Shown piece by piece: positions 1-10,526 of a stretch of DNA of 64,000 bases. The position numbers and the translations under genes are program-made. Positions within the stretch are counted from its first letter, which is position 1. Each line of letters opens with the position of its first letter. Origin of the DNA: Pycnopodia helianthoides (taxonomy: Eukaryota; Echinodermata; Asteroidea; Forcipulatida; Asteriidae); assembly GCA_032158295.1 (NCBI GenBank), contig CM063244.1:28823848-28887847 (forward strand), in the 5' to 3' direction. Under the pieces are notes generated by a model. The model did not search any database. It was not told the DNA's origin and saw only the letters and a list, made by a program, of their open reading frames with translations.

Positions 1-109
1 TGAAAGGCTACACAGTCTATGGTAAGTTATGGATTATTTGCAACAAGAAAAGTGATATTAGAATTAGTCCCTTGAGATGGTACCGGCAAATGGGGCTGGC
101 TCATGGACT

Positions 110-545
110 AATTATTGAAGAAGGACGTGGGATATCAACTCCAAACTTAGTGTGTAGATTGGTAATTGCATCCCCAGAAGCATATTCTTTTTGAATTTCC
201 CACGTCAAATTTCAAGGTCATTATTACTAAAACGAAAGAAATGTTGTCCGATTGATTATTTAAGAAGGACTTGACATATCAACTTTATACTGGATTAGTC
301 TTGGGATCCCCAAATGCCTATTGTTTTTGAATCTCGCATGTCGAATGTCATTGCCATTATGGCTAAAAACAATGGAAGTGTTGTCCAAGCAATAACTCAA
401 GGACATGGCAATTCAATTTCATATTTGGTGTGTTGATATGCTGGGATTCCCCAGAAACCTATTGTTTTTTTAACCATAGGTCAAATGTCAAGGTCATTAT
501 GCCTACAACATGTCCATACAATAACTCAAGAAGAATGAGATTATC
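110..545. repeat. Diverged tandem repeat, period about 126-144 bp
   Basis: Three to four imperfect units follow one another. Each has a phrase like AAGAAGGAC..GATATCAACT, then GGGATCCCC or a close variant, then CTATTGTTTTTGAAT and CATGTC. The repeated landmark falls near 118, 262, 398 and 524. No reading frame is kept across units, so this is non-coding repeat DNA. Confidence 0.6.
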
Positions 546-589
546 TCAGTGGGGCGTTTGTGTTCGTCAAAATACCATTCTTGTTTTAT

Positions 590-905
590 TATGACCAGCC
601 AGTGAAGCCAAAGGGGCATAGTGTTTGCATTGTCCTTCCGTGTGTGTGTGTGGGTAGGTATACACATTCAAACCGGGGACCTATAACAAAAGAGGACAAT
701 AGGGTCCCCATTTGGGGAAAGGTCCCCAGTTGGAAAACGTGTACAAAACCAATGAGAGCTGTTGCCAAAAAGTTAGAGTACAAACAAAAGAGGGACAATA
801 GGAGGTCCCCGATTGCAGGTGTTTACACACGTGTGTGTGTGTGTGTGTGTGTTTGTGTGTGGGCTTATGGGAGGGAATGGGACAATAGACCCCTAAAAGT
901 TTTTC
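590..905. repeat. Dispersed repeat flanked by GT microsatellites
   Basis: A segment with GGGACAATAGG and GGTCCCC phrases lies between two TG-rich microsatellites (about 640-655 and 828-860). Related copies lie at about 4490-4690, where the microsatellite runs into a long G tract at 4601-4621, and at about 14640-14870, where GT runs again flank GGGACAATAGG and GGGTCCACG phrases. This is probably a mobile element whose ends carry microsatellite seeds. Its apparent open frames are low-complexity artefacts. Confidence 0.55.
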
Positions 906-2030
906 TTTGTTCAACTTGGACAATGAGTATCATAACAAGTCATCATGAAATGGAATTCTGACATGGTTCTTGTCTTAGTATTTGACAATTTTTCAAACGC
1001 AGGGCTTATTCAACCATATTTCACCCAAAGTGACTACAGTACATGTTAAATATTATCAATAGAATCTCATTTGTGAAATTTCAAAAAAATTGGGTGTTTG
1101 AAATGTAAGTATACGGCCAGAAGAAGGTACTGTCTACGCGACCTCCGTTAGCGATCTATGGTGTTTTATTTACACCCATTCAAGAAAACTTTAATTCAAT
1201 ATATTTGGAAGGCTTACATACCTTTAAACTTCAAAAATGGATGGAGCATAACTTGTTATAAAATCATGGTGACGCCATCAGGTGTCGATTGATATGAATT
1301 GAAAGTTTTTTTTTTTTTTTAAATCACACCTTCTGAACTTTATAACAATAGTATACGTCAAAAATGTATGGTTGACCTGACCCCATTTTGACCTCATTTT
1401 CTTATCCAAAGCAGAAGTTGAAGTGAACAATTTATTCACAATCAATACTGTTAGTGGAAAAATTATGAAAGACCAACGCTTTACCATCCCTTTAGCTATA
1501 CCGTCCTGATAAAAGAAGAAAGCTGTCGACCAATCAGAAAGCTTGCCTGTACATGTTTGCATAAGAGCCTTTAAAACGCAATATCCCAAAATGTGCTGGA
1601 AAATAAAAAATCTAAGCTATGTTCTGTCAGCCAATCAGACTCTGGTATTTTTCCTATCAAGGTTTAGATGATTTTTCCCCTGATTGGCTCATAAATATTT
1701 CACAGTGTAACAATAGATGTTTTCCTTGTAAGCATGAGTATAGGCCTACTTCACGTTTTCTAAGCAATCTTCGCTTACACAGCTAGTGCAGAAATGTGGA
1801 GCTTACCCTGCGGTGAGCCGTAAGCCCAGATTTCTGTGGTAAATCAACACATGAACCTGGGCCCTGGTGAAATTGTTTTGGGTTAAATCACAAGTAAAAC
1901 AGGCATTTTGTCAAAAAGCAGAGGAATCCAGTTTCCTTATTTCATTTAGTCTCAAAATGCCTCATGTAATCTCTTATTAAAACTTGTCATATATTAATTG
2001 TAACTGGTCAAAGTAATGTTTTGTATTTAC

Positions 2031-2390
2031 CCTCTTCCTGACGAAGTCTTTCCTCTTTCTGACGAAGTCTTTGATCCTCTTCCTGATGAAGTCTTTGATC
2101 CTCTTCCTGACGAAGTCTTTCCTCTTTCTGACGAAGTCTTTCCTCTTCCTGACGAAGTCTTTGGTCCTCTTCCTGACGAAGTCTTTCCTCTTTCTGACGA
2201 AGTCTTTCCTCTTCCTGACGAAGTCTTTGATCCTCTTCCTGACGAAGTCTTTCCTCTTTCTGACGAAGTCTTTCCTCTTCCTGACGAAGTCTTTGATCCT
2301 CTTCCTGACGAAGTCTTTGATCCTCTTCCCGACGAAGTCTTTGATCCTCTTCCTGACGAAGTCTTTCCTCTACCTGACGACGTGTTTCCT
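2031..2390 (-). CDS. Internal exon encoding a charged coiled-coil repeat
   Basis: On the minus strand an acceptor (..TTCAAAG) precedes a 360-bp exon that is open throughout and ends at GAAGAGG|GTAAAT. It encodes repeats of 8 residues (RLRQEEDQ-like) and 7 residues (RLRQKEE-like), matching DNA units of 24 and 21 bp, so the stretch is Glu/Arg/Gln-rich and should form a long helix or coiled coil. It starts in phase 1 and ends in phase 1. It fits the 36-bp exon at 7374-7409, which ends in phase 1: the joined codon is GAG (Glu). I infer that it is the cytoplasmic tail of the membrane protein starting at 8504. The downstream exon (below 2031) was not identified. The alternative is a minisatellite that happens to be open; the plus strand is also open, but it lacks splice signals that fit. 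Confidence 0.55.
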
Positions 2391-3250
2391 CTTTGAACAT
2401 TAAAAGCAAAAATATAATTTTGTATTACTTGTTAGCTAGTTTATAGGTAGGGACTTGCATGGATGAAGACTCTGGGCCGTATTTCAATGACTCAGGTCAA
2501 ATTCAGACTAAAGTCTTGAAGTCTGGTAACCCATTACATGGATGAAAATGTTTGGGTTGGATGGAAAAAGTATCTTTGAAAAAACCCTGAAAATGCAGAT
2601 TGTTAACATAATCATGAAGTATAAGGTTAAGGGAAGGGTATTTTGTGTTGATCGGTCCCATTCAAGACTAACTATAGGATGGGAAGGAAAACAAAATAGG
2701 CCTATCACCCAATTGGAACAAACAAATGTACATGTGGAAATTAGACAACATCTTGTTTCCTATATTTATTAACATTTTGATGGCATAAGAAAATACCTCC
2801 TCCCCACGCATAATTAAAAATATCTCATGTTTTTTTAACCGAGTTTGATCTCACAGCAATGTATTTTCTCATGGGAATGAGATGTTACCTCGGGTAACAA
2901 GCTTTATCTCAGAAAGCAGGATGAAAAACAATTTAGCTTAGCTCTACAAAACAATGAACTATGTCAAGAGAAAGGTATAATATAATGGTGTTGTAACCAA
3001 AAAAAAAAGATTCTTTTGTCAAAAGCTCATGTGTTTTTAGTGTTTATGTTTTATACCAGCCCAACACCTCTTGTAATTGTTGTGTGTGTTTTTTTTTTCC
3101 CTTCATTTTATTCTTCTCACTGAACCTTCACTGACAAAGATTCCCATTTTATGCGAATCTCACAGAGTCTTGAATCTTTTCACATACCTTTACCTTAACT
3201 TTAATGTACCTAAAAACTCATGAACTATACAATGGAGTTATACAAACATT

Positions 3251-3277
3251 TCAATTCAATTCAATTCAATTCAATTC
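3251..3277. repeat. CAATT microsatellite
   Basis: About five copies of CAATT in a row. The duplicated region near 5960 has only about two, so the copies differ in length here. Confidence 0.85.
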
Positions 3278-4225
3278 TTGTGTTTGTCATGTCAGCATTA
3301 AGATCATTTCCTCAGTTTGCACATAATTTTAAAAATATTACACATTGTAATGGTATTGAAGTACTGAATAAAATTTAAATTGACACAAGTCCAATTTGAC
3401 TTTCAATTCAACTCAAATCTTGTATTTGTCATGTCAGCATGAAAAACATTTCTTCAGTTTGCACATAATTTTAAAAAGATTGCACATTAAATGGTAAAGA
3501 AAACACCGAATACAATTTTAATTGACACAAGTCCAATTTTTTTTCCAAACCAGGGAAAACAAAACAATATTCTCCTACCTCGTTTTGAGTAACACGCCAG
3601 CATGAAATGGAATTCTGACATGGTTCTTGTGTATGCAAATTAAGGACATCTGAGTACTTGACAATTTTTTAAATGCAATGTTTATTCAAGCACATTTTAC
3701 CAAAGTGACCACAGTACATGGTAAATATCATCATTAGAATCTCATTTGTGAAGTTTTACAGAAATTTAGCATTTGAAACTTTAGTTACGGCCAAAAGAAG
3801 GTACCGTACTTCAATAACAGATGAACAGTGATGTATTCAACACCAAAATTTTATCATTTCAAGGGCTTTCATCTTCAGCAGCGGATGCCTGCAAAAATTC
3901 TTGCAGTAATTTTGAAGCCTGGGCGGACTTAAAAACACGTCACCATGTTAGTAGAGTGCCCCAAGGAGTTAATGAACTTTCCATAAATGGTGAAGATTTG
4001 ACTGCTCGGCATTTTCATGCAGCTTTCAAAATGTGACGCTGTATGCCAAAAAACACTTATATTTATTTATTTATTTTGTATCCTTAAGTTGGCTTTATTA
4101 AAAAATAAAAAAGCAAGACAAATCAGTTCCATTCCTTGAGAAAGTCAGTGAGGTTGACTTCTACACATTGGGAATAACAATAGAAAAACATGTGAAAGAA
4201 CTAAAATTGCAAACCTTAACGGACC

Positions 4226-4420
4226 CTTATGTGTTTAAATGATCTAGCCTGGACAGCGTGTGTTTGTGCGCGTAAATTTTTGTTCTCGAATTGTTGTGTC
4301 ATTCATACAATAAATAAGTGAGAAACTACATTGCACAATCACAATGTGGGTTTGTGTTCGTAAAAACATTTACGCGCACAAACACACGCTGTCCACGCTG
4401 TTTACATTTAAACACATAAG
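4226..4420. repeat. Inverted repeat with nested arms
   Basis: The left side reads CTTATGTGTTTAAAT, then GGACAGCGTGTGTTTGTGCG. The right side (about 4368-4420) is its reverse complement, CGCACAAACACACGCTGTCC, then ATTTAAACACATAAG. The loop (about 4280-4367) is repeated directly just outside the right arm (about 4424-4515), so a direct duplication of about 149 bp overlaps the hairpin. It sits between the two copies of the local segmental duplication. Confidence 0.75.
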
Positions 4421-4489
4421 TGAAATTTTTGTTCTCGAATTGTTGTGTCATTCATACAATAAATAAGTGAGAAACTACATTGCACAATC

Positions 4490-7100
4490 ACAATGTGGGT
4501 TTGTGTTCGTAAAAACACCATTCTTGTTTTATTATGCCTAGTCTGTGAAGCCAAAGTGGCATATAGTGTTTGGGTGTCCTTACGTGTGTGTGTGTGTGTG
4601 GGCGGGGGGGGGGGGGGGGGGTCGGCTTATGGGAGGGAATGGGACAATAGACCCCTCAAAGTTTTTGTTTTTGTTCAACTTTGACAATGAGTACCGTAAC
4701 ATGTCATCATGAAAAGGAATTCTGACATGGTTCTTGTCTTAGTATTTGACAATTTTTCAAACGCAACGTTTATTCAACCATATTTTACCAAAGTGACTAC
4801 AGTACATGTTAAATATCATCAATAGAATCTCATTTGTGAAATTTCAAAGAAATTGGGTGTTTGAAATGTAAGTATACGGCCAGAAGAAGGTACTGTCTGC
4901 GCTGTCAGAATGGCACATGATACTGTGTCTAAGAGCGACCACCGTTAGCGGTCTATGGTGTTTTATTTACACCCATTCAAGAAAACTTTTATTCAATATA
5001 TTTGGAAGGCTTACATACCTTTAAACTTCACAAATGGATGGAGCATAACTTGTTAAAAAATCATGATGACGACACTTTATAACAACAGTATACGTCAAAA
5101 ATGTATGGTTGACCTGACCCCATTTTGACCTCATTTTCTTTTCCAAAGCAGAAGTTAAAGTGAACAAATTATTCACAATCAATACAGTTTGGAGAAAAAT
5201 TATGAAAGACCAACTTTATCAAATTCAGACTAAATAGTCTGGTAACCCATTACATGGATGAAAATGTTTGGTTTGGATGGAAAAAGTATCGTTAAAAACC
5301 CTGAATATGCAGTTGTTGTTAACATTATCATGAAGTATAAGGGTAAGGGAAGGGTATTGTGTGTTGATCGGTCCCATTCAAGACTAACTATAGGATGGGA
5401 AGGAAAACAAAATATCACCCAATGGGAACAGACAAATGTACATGTGGAAATTAGACAACATCTTGTTTCCAATATTAACATTTTGATGGCATGAGAAAAT
5501 ACCTCCTCCCCACGTATAATTAATAATATCTCATGTTTTTTTAACCAAGTTTGATCTCACAGCAATGTGTTTTCTCATGGGAATGAGATATTACCTCGGT
5601 TAACAAGCTTTATCTCAGAAAATGTGATAAAATTATTTAGTTAAGCTCTTCAAAACAATGAACTATGTCAAGAGAAATGTATAGTATAATGGTGTTGTAA
5701 CAAATAAAACAGATTCTTTTGTCAAAAGTTCATGTGTTTTTTAGTAGTTTTTTTTCAGATACCAGCCCAACACCTCTTGAAATTGTTGTGTGTTGTTTTT
5801 TTCCCTTCATTTTATTCTTCTTCTCACTGAACCTTCACTGACAAAGATTCCCATTTTATGCGAGTCTCAAAGAGTTTTGAATCTTTTCTCATACCTTTAC
5901 CTTAACTTTAATGTACCTAAAAACTCATGAACTATACAATGGAGTTATGCAAACATTTCAATTCAATTCAACTCAAATCTTGTATTTGTCATGTCAGCAT
6001 GAAAAACATTTCTTCAGTTTGCACATAATTTTAAAAAGATTGCACATTAAATGGTAAAGAAAACACCGAATACAATTTTAATTGACACAAGTCCAATTTT
6101 TTTTTCCAAACCAGGGAAAACAAAACAATATTCTCCTACCTCGTTTTGAGTAACAAGCCAGCATGAAAAGGAATTCTGACATGGTTCTTATGCATGAAAG
6201 TTAATGACGTCTGAGTATTTTGACAATTTTTCAAACGCAATGTTTATTCAAGCACATTTCACCAAATTGACTACAATACATGTGAAATATCATCAATAGA
6301 ATCTCATTTGTGAAGTTTTACAGAAATTTAGCATCATTTGAAACTTAAGTTACGGCCAAAAGATTGTACCTTACTTCATTAACAGATGAACAGTGCTGTT
6401 AAAATCGGAAGTTCAAATTTAATATTTCAAAAAATCAATATATCTGAACCAAACATTGGTTTTTTACACTCTATATATCATCCTGAATGTCTTCACAAAA
6501 TTTGACAAACGCTACACAGAGTGTGACCATATTTGACCTTGACTTCTGGTTCAAAATGAAAAAATTAAACTCCTTAACCAGACATTGGATTGAAGGAAAA
6601 ATTTCGTCACCATCCCAATTTTTTGACATCACTTACGAACACCTTGTTTTTGTAATTGATAAAAACTGAATATCTAGTGTCTTTTTCTTTTGTTAACAGA
6701 TGATGTACAGTGGTGTTTCCTTTTCAACACCCAAAATATATTGCTTCAAATGCTCTCATGTATAGAAGCGGATGCCTTCAGAGTTTCTTGCAGTAATTTT
6801 GAAGCCTGTGTTGAACTTTAAAAACACGTCACCACGTTAGTAGAGTGCCCCAAGGAGATAGTGAACTTTCCAAAAATGGTAAAGGTTTGACTGCGCAATG
6901 TCTCCTTGCAGCTTTCAAGATGCAACGGTGTGGGCCAACTTTACATTTTTAAACCTTTTTTTTTTATCCTTGAGTTTTATCCTTTAGACAAATCAGTTGC
7001 ATTCATGGAGAGGGCAAGTGAGGAGACTTCTCCATACTGGGAATAACAACAGAAAAACATCTGAAAGAACTAAAATTGCTTACCTTAACGGACCCTGGTG
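4490..7100. repeat. Second copy of the local segmental duplication
   Basis: This copy parallels 575-4270 without the 1560-2480 interval. It carries an extra segment at about 6410-6680 that is absent from the first copy and matches, in inverted orientation, the repeat family at 48.06-48.96 kb. No gene was recognised. The interval forms part of the putative intron between the 36-bp exon at 7.4 kb and the coiled-coil exon at 2.0-2.4 kb. Confidence 0.7.
6410..6680 (-). repeat. Copy of a dispersed repeat (family at 48.06-49.53 kb)
   Basis: The reverse complement contains GAACCAGAAGTCAAGGTCAA, a phrase around TGGTCA..CTCTGTGTAGCGTTTG, and GGTGTTCGT. All appear in the same order in the repeat near 48.1-48.3 kb. 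Similarity continues about 35 bp past the GGTGTTCGT phrase into CTAGATATTCAG, so that phrase may not be the true end of the element. Confidence 0.7.
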
Positions 7101-7373
7101 TGTTTCATAAATGATCTTGTGTGGTTCAAAATTGATTTGCGTTATTGCGTCATTCATGCAATAAATTATAAAAGTTAGAGTGCCTTTTGTTTTGCTTAAG
7201 GTAAGCAGTACATATGAAATGTAAGGGCTGTTTCACCAGCAGACAATGTCTGTTTACATATTTCAGAAAAATTGAAGACTTCTTAAATAGATTGAATAAT
7301 AAATCTTCTAGAATGGAGCGTCTCAAAAGAGCTTCCATTCACTGTTCTCAAGTGTCAGTACTTTAATAATTAC

Positions 7374-7409
7374 CTCTTCTGTTTCTCCTCTGACACCCCA
7401 GGAAAGTCA
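7374..7409 (-). CDS. Small exon encoding the end of a membrane segment and a basic stop-transfer stretch
   Basis: On the minus strand TTACCTACAG is followed by 36 bp and then GAAGAG|GTAATT. Entering in phase 1 with the T that ends the exon at 8372, it reads LTFLGCQRRNRR and leaves in phase 1. This completes the hydrophobic segment begun in the previous exon and adds an arginine-rich cluster of the kind found on the cytoplasmic side of single-pass proteins. The phase, splice signals and membrane topology agree with both neighbours. The exon is short, so transcript evidence would decide. Confidence 0.5.
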
Positions 7410-7899
7410 CTGTAGGTAACACAGATAACAGTTACAAGCCGTTAATAACAAACCACATTGTAGTTCAATTCAATATTTAAGTTTGATTGACACACAAACA
7501 ATCGACAGTAGTCCAGAGGACTAATATTTTCGTGTATAAATACAAATGATAATTTTATGTATTATTATTTTTTTTAAATGTAATCAAAATCATTAGTTAG
7601 CAACAAACCTGTTAATAGGGCCTACATACAAAATAAAAAAAGTAATTTTAAAAGCAAACAAAGAGAGACAAATTAAAAGAAAAACGTTAGAAACTATATT
7701 GCGCAGTCACAATTTGACTTAATTCATCCATGATGAAGGTAGTAGGCTTGAAACACAGTAATACTACAGAAAACCTGGTACTTTTGAATTCTAGAATTGC
7801 CAATAAACTTATTGTGATCCAGCATTTGAGGAAAATGCCACCAATATGATGTTGACTTCTTAGCAAACTGGTAACTGTAGATGATGCATTTCTCTGATA

Positions 7900-8175
7900 G
7901 TAGGATGTCAACTTCCCAAGATAACCATCTTCTGTAATACTACTTACAGGATGTTATAGATAAATTATCTCGGGAAGTCGACATCTTTCTTTCAATATGC
8001 TGTTATCTTAAAAAAGCTATTCTTAAGAAGCGGATATATTTGCCTGTACATGTATGATATTGTCATCCCAAGATTAATTCTCATTCTGTAAATCATGTAA
8101 AGTGGAGCTCCGTAGATATTGTTATAGTCGACTTGTCCAGATAAATTATTAGGATAAGTCGACCTCTCAACTTAA
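7900..8175. repeat. Cluster of hairpins in the first intron
   Basis: GATGTCAACTTCCC..AGATAA near 7904 pairs with TTATCTCGGGAAGTCGACATC ending near 7985. A second arm pair, GTCGACTTGTCC and GGATAAGTCGAC, lies at about 8128-8163. This looks like a foldback repeat. The rest of 7410-8371 is ordinary AT-rich intron-like sequence with nothing recognised. Confidence 0.55.
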
Positions 8176-8371
8176 TTGTGGTTAGCGTGGTTGTCCTAAT
8201 GCGAGTGAGGTATACAGATTTGTTGTATTGTGCATAAGTAATCTAAGTAATTGTTTAGTTTCGTGCACTTATGGTTATGTTGTTTTTTGGGTGCCGTATC
8301 AACTTTCACTGAGTGCCTGAACTTTGGCAGAAAAGGCCAGTTCTGTGTTTAGAAAAACAAAAACGACTTAC

Positions 8372-8504
8372 ATATTCCAAAAATCACACCAACCGTGCCG
8401 ATACAACCGAAGAAAATGGCTATGATGTTCCCAGTTGTTAATCCAGATCCTCTTACAACAGTTGTAGTTGTCGAATCTGTTGTATTATCTTCGAATGCCG
8501 CCAT
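8372..8504 (-). CDS. First coding exon of a predicted single-pass membrane protein
   Basis: An ATG on the minus strand opens 44 codons plus one base, ending at GGAATAT|GTAAGT, a strong donor. The peptide begins MAAFEDN, has a Thr/Ser-rich extracellular-like stretch (residues 8-17), then a hydrophobic Gly/Ile/Phe-rich segment (about residues 25-44) that runs on into the next exon. There is no cleavable signal peptide, and the membrane segment would act as a signal anchor. With the exons at 7374 and 2031 this gives: short N-terminus, one membrane helix, Arg cluster, charged coiled coil. I do not recognise the family. An upstream open frame (8560-8733) is in a different frame and may be 5' leader. 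Confidence 0.55.
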
Positions 8505-8559
8505 GATGGATCTGTTCAACAAGAAAATAAGTAGAGTGAAGAAATCTTTTCATTCTCCT

Positions 8560-8733
8560 TCACCCAATGATCGCGATAATGAATAAAGTTACGGTACTTA
8601 ACCACAAAAGGACCTGTGTTAAAGCCAATGCTGTGGAGACTACAGGGCCAAAACGAACTGAATAATGACTATTAACCTTAACGTGAAAAGCACTGGTAGA
8701 AAAACCTTGAGCTTGTTGTTCGGAACGCATGAT
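8560..8733 (-). other. Upstream short open frame, probably leader of the membrane-protein gene
   Basis: After a good acceptor-like CTTGGCAG (near 8738-8745), an open stretch starting MRSEQQAQ ends with a hydrophobic run and a stop at 8560. That is 56 bp before the ATG at 8504 and in another frame. It could be a 5' leader exon with an upstream ORF, or a separate tiny membrane peptide. Nothing supports translation beyond openness and hydrophobicity. Confidence 0.25.
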
Positions 8734-8749
8734 TCCCCCTGCCAAGAAA

Positions 8750-9260
8750 TGTGAGCTTCAAATGAGAAAATAAATCAAATTACACTCAAGTTAAACTAAT
8801 AATTACAGATAATAATAATAATGTCATTTGATTGGTGGAACATGCATCACAAGTCATCCATTATTTTGTCATGTATTTACTGCCCCGATGTTGGGCAGGC
8901 ACCAGCATCCAATATGGTTGTCCAATATGGATAATCATTGGACGCTTTGCAGCGTCGTTCCCAAAATGATAGTTCCCCGCCTGTTTGTAAATGAGGCAAA
9001 GGTCATGTCACGACGTACAAGTTTGGTTTCAAGTTTGGTGGACGAGTCTATGTTTATTGTTTGTCTTATTGTGAAAAAAAATGAATAACAACGATCTATA
9101 TGTGAGTTGTATAAAACAATTATTGAATGCATTTCCTTCAAGTATAAATATATATAAATAAAATATAAAAAATACTACTTATCATTAAGTACAATAATTC
9201 CATCAAATTACCCATATTATGGGTAAATCAGTTGTGCTATCCCAAAAAAGAAACATTTCT
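8750..9260. other. Intergenic AT-rich stretch
   Basis: No gene or clear repeat ends seen. A phrase near 8930-8970 (GGATAATCATTGGACGCTTTGC..CGTTCCC) resembles one at 29670-29715 in block A, so a shared dispersed repeat is likely. Short open frames here have no support. Confidence 0.4.
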
Positions 9261-9261
9261 C

Positions 9262-10337
9262 AATTTCCGTATTTAAAAACCCCTCAACTTTAACATAAGT
9301 AAAGGGGCTTTTCAACCAATGATGAGCTGACTAATTTGTCAAGGGGAGGACGAAATGTAATAACTACACAACATTCTGTGCCCTGCTTTCGATTTTAAGA
9401 ACTTTGAGAATGAAACCAAATGAGGACGTGTTAAAGGCCCTGTACACTATTGGTAAGATCGAAAAACACAAATGTTCACAGATTCGCCTATAACTTACAT
9501 GATTTAAAGTAAGTAATGGTAGAAAGGGTTCCTTTAAATATTTCTGCCTAAAATGCTATCGTTTCTGAGAAATGAGTAAAACAATAGTTTTTATCACGCG
9601 TGATAAAAACTCGATGTTTGAAAACAGAAAACACATAATGTCTCTTTTCACTATTTTCTCGTGACCTCGATGACCAATTGAGCTCAAACTTTCACAGGTT
9701 TGTTTGTTCATGCATATGTTGAATCACACAAAACATGAACGATGTCTGCGACTATTTTGTCAGCTCTATCAATCCTGTATAATACCTTTAAGCGTATAGT
9801 GGGTTAAAATTCATCAAAACCATCCAAGAGAATCAACACTTTGTCTTGGTTCTTGTCTTTAACAGACTTATTCACAGAGTCTTTGTTTCAGAGCTAATCA
9901 AAGGTAGCATCTATTTAGTCTAAACTTTGTTTCAATGAACGCATTTTCAATGCAAAAACAAGTTTGTAGTTATTGGGTGTCTCACTTTGACCCAATGCCA
10001 TATCTGAAGCTATTTTGCTTGCAATGGTTGTCTTCCTAATTTGGGCTCGATCCGCTTTTAACAACACGTTTGATTGGATTACCCTCCCAGCTCCCTTATC
10101 TCAAAGTGGAAAATATCTTCATATGATTCCATTTTAATCTTCTCTGTGTTAATTTTCCCCACCTTGTAAAGAAGTTCAACTAAACTAAGCTAAGTGAATA
10201 GATGTCCATTATATGTGTCTTGTTTTCATCAAACCATGGGATCATCTGTACATAGCTACCTGTAATCGTGTACGATGTCTTCAATTCATATTTAGTCTTA
10301 TCTGCAACAGCTTGAACTTGATCAGGGTCTGGTGTTC
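9262..10337 (-). pseudogene. Decayed NLR exon (NACHT part), interrupted by a transposon
   Basis: The sequence aligns with NLR-1 between about 42190 and 42973. It keeps the acceptor (CAG|GAACACC, exon start 10337) and starts GTPDPDQVQA, as the intact exon starts GTPDPEQVQA. It keeps the block around ITGSYVQMIPW, then shifts frame and stops at 10180 (the intact copy continues LRLVEQ). Further on are recognisable but broken remains of the Walker A region (10030-10065), the Walker B region (about 9810-9840) and the sensor region (9320-9370). A TTAA-flanked element (9431-9791) sits inside it. Everything after the sensor region, including all LRRs, is missing. Confidence 0.85.
9431..9791. mobile_element. 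MITE with TTAA target duplication, inside the NLR pseudogene
   Basis: The element begins TTAAAGGCCCTGTACA and ends ..TATAATACCTTTAA, so the ends are short, imperfect inverted repeats with TTAA on both sides. Removing 9431-9787 leaves GTGTTAAGCGTATAG, which aligns with GTTTCATGCATAG in the intact NLR near 42344-42356. This confirms both insertion and boundaries. TTAA duplication and AGG-type ends fit the piggyBac or Kolobok superfamilies. There is no coding capacity. Confidence 0.8.
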
Positions 10338-10526
10338 CTGCTGAGGAAAATAAAAATAAAAATGTCCCCATTTTTTAAATCACTGCTGCACCCACAATAC
10401 CTACAACTGCTTTGAATACATTAATCACAAACTGTATGTTTCATTTTGAAACCTTACAATACTCATGTAAATCTGTAAAATCACTAACTTTTTCGACACA
10501 TTCACACCAGCTTGTTTTCATCCCTA

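Larger units (their letters stand above)
575..4270. repeat. First copy of a local segmental duplication (partner 4490-7100)
   Basis: Long stretches recur in the same order further right. About 940-1560 matches 4690-5220, 2480-3230 matches 5220-5950, and 3390-4060 matches 5960-6960, each with scattered substitutions and small indels. The right copy lacks the piece around 1560-2480, which in this copy holds the coiled-coil exon. Apart from that exon I see no coding sequence here. The short open frames, including the paired ones near 2542 and 5258, carry frame-disrupting differences between copies. Confidence 0.75.

Noticed and set aside
2016..2403. Plus-strand open frames through the coiled-coil repeat (LPDEVF and LTKSF repeats)
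   Set aside because: These are shadows of the repeat. Only the minus strand has matching acceptor, donor and phase with neighbouring exons.
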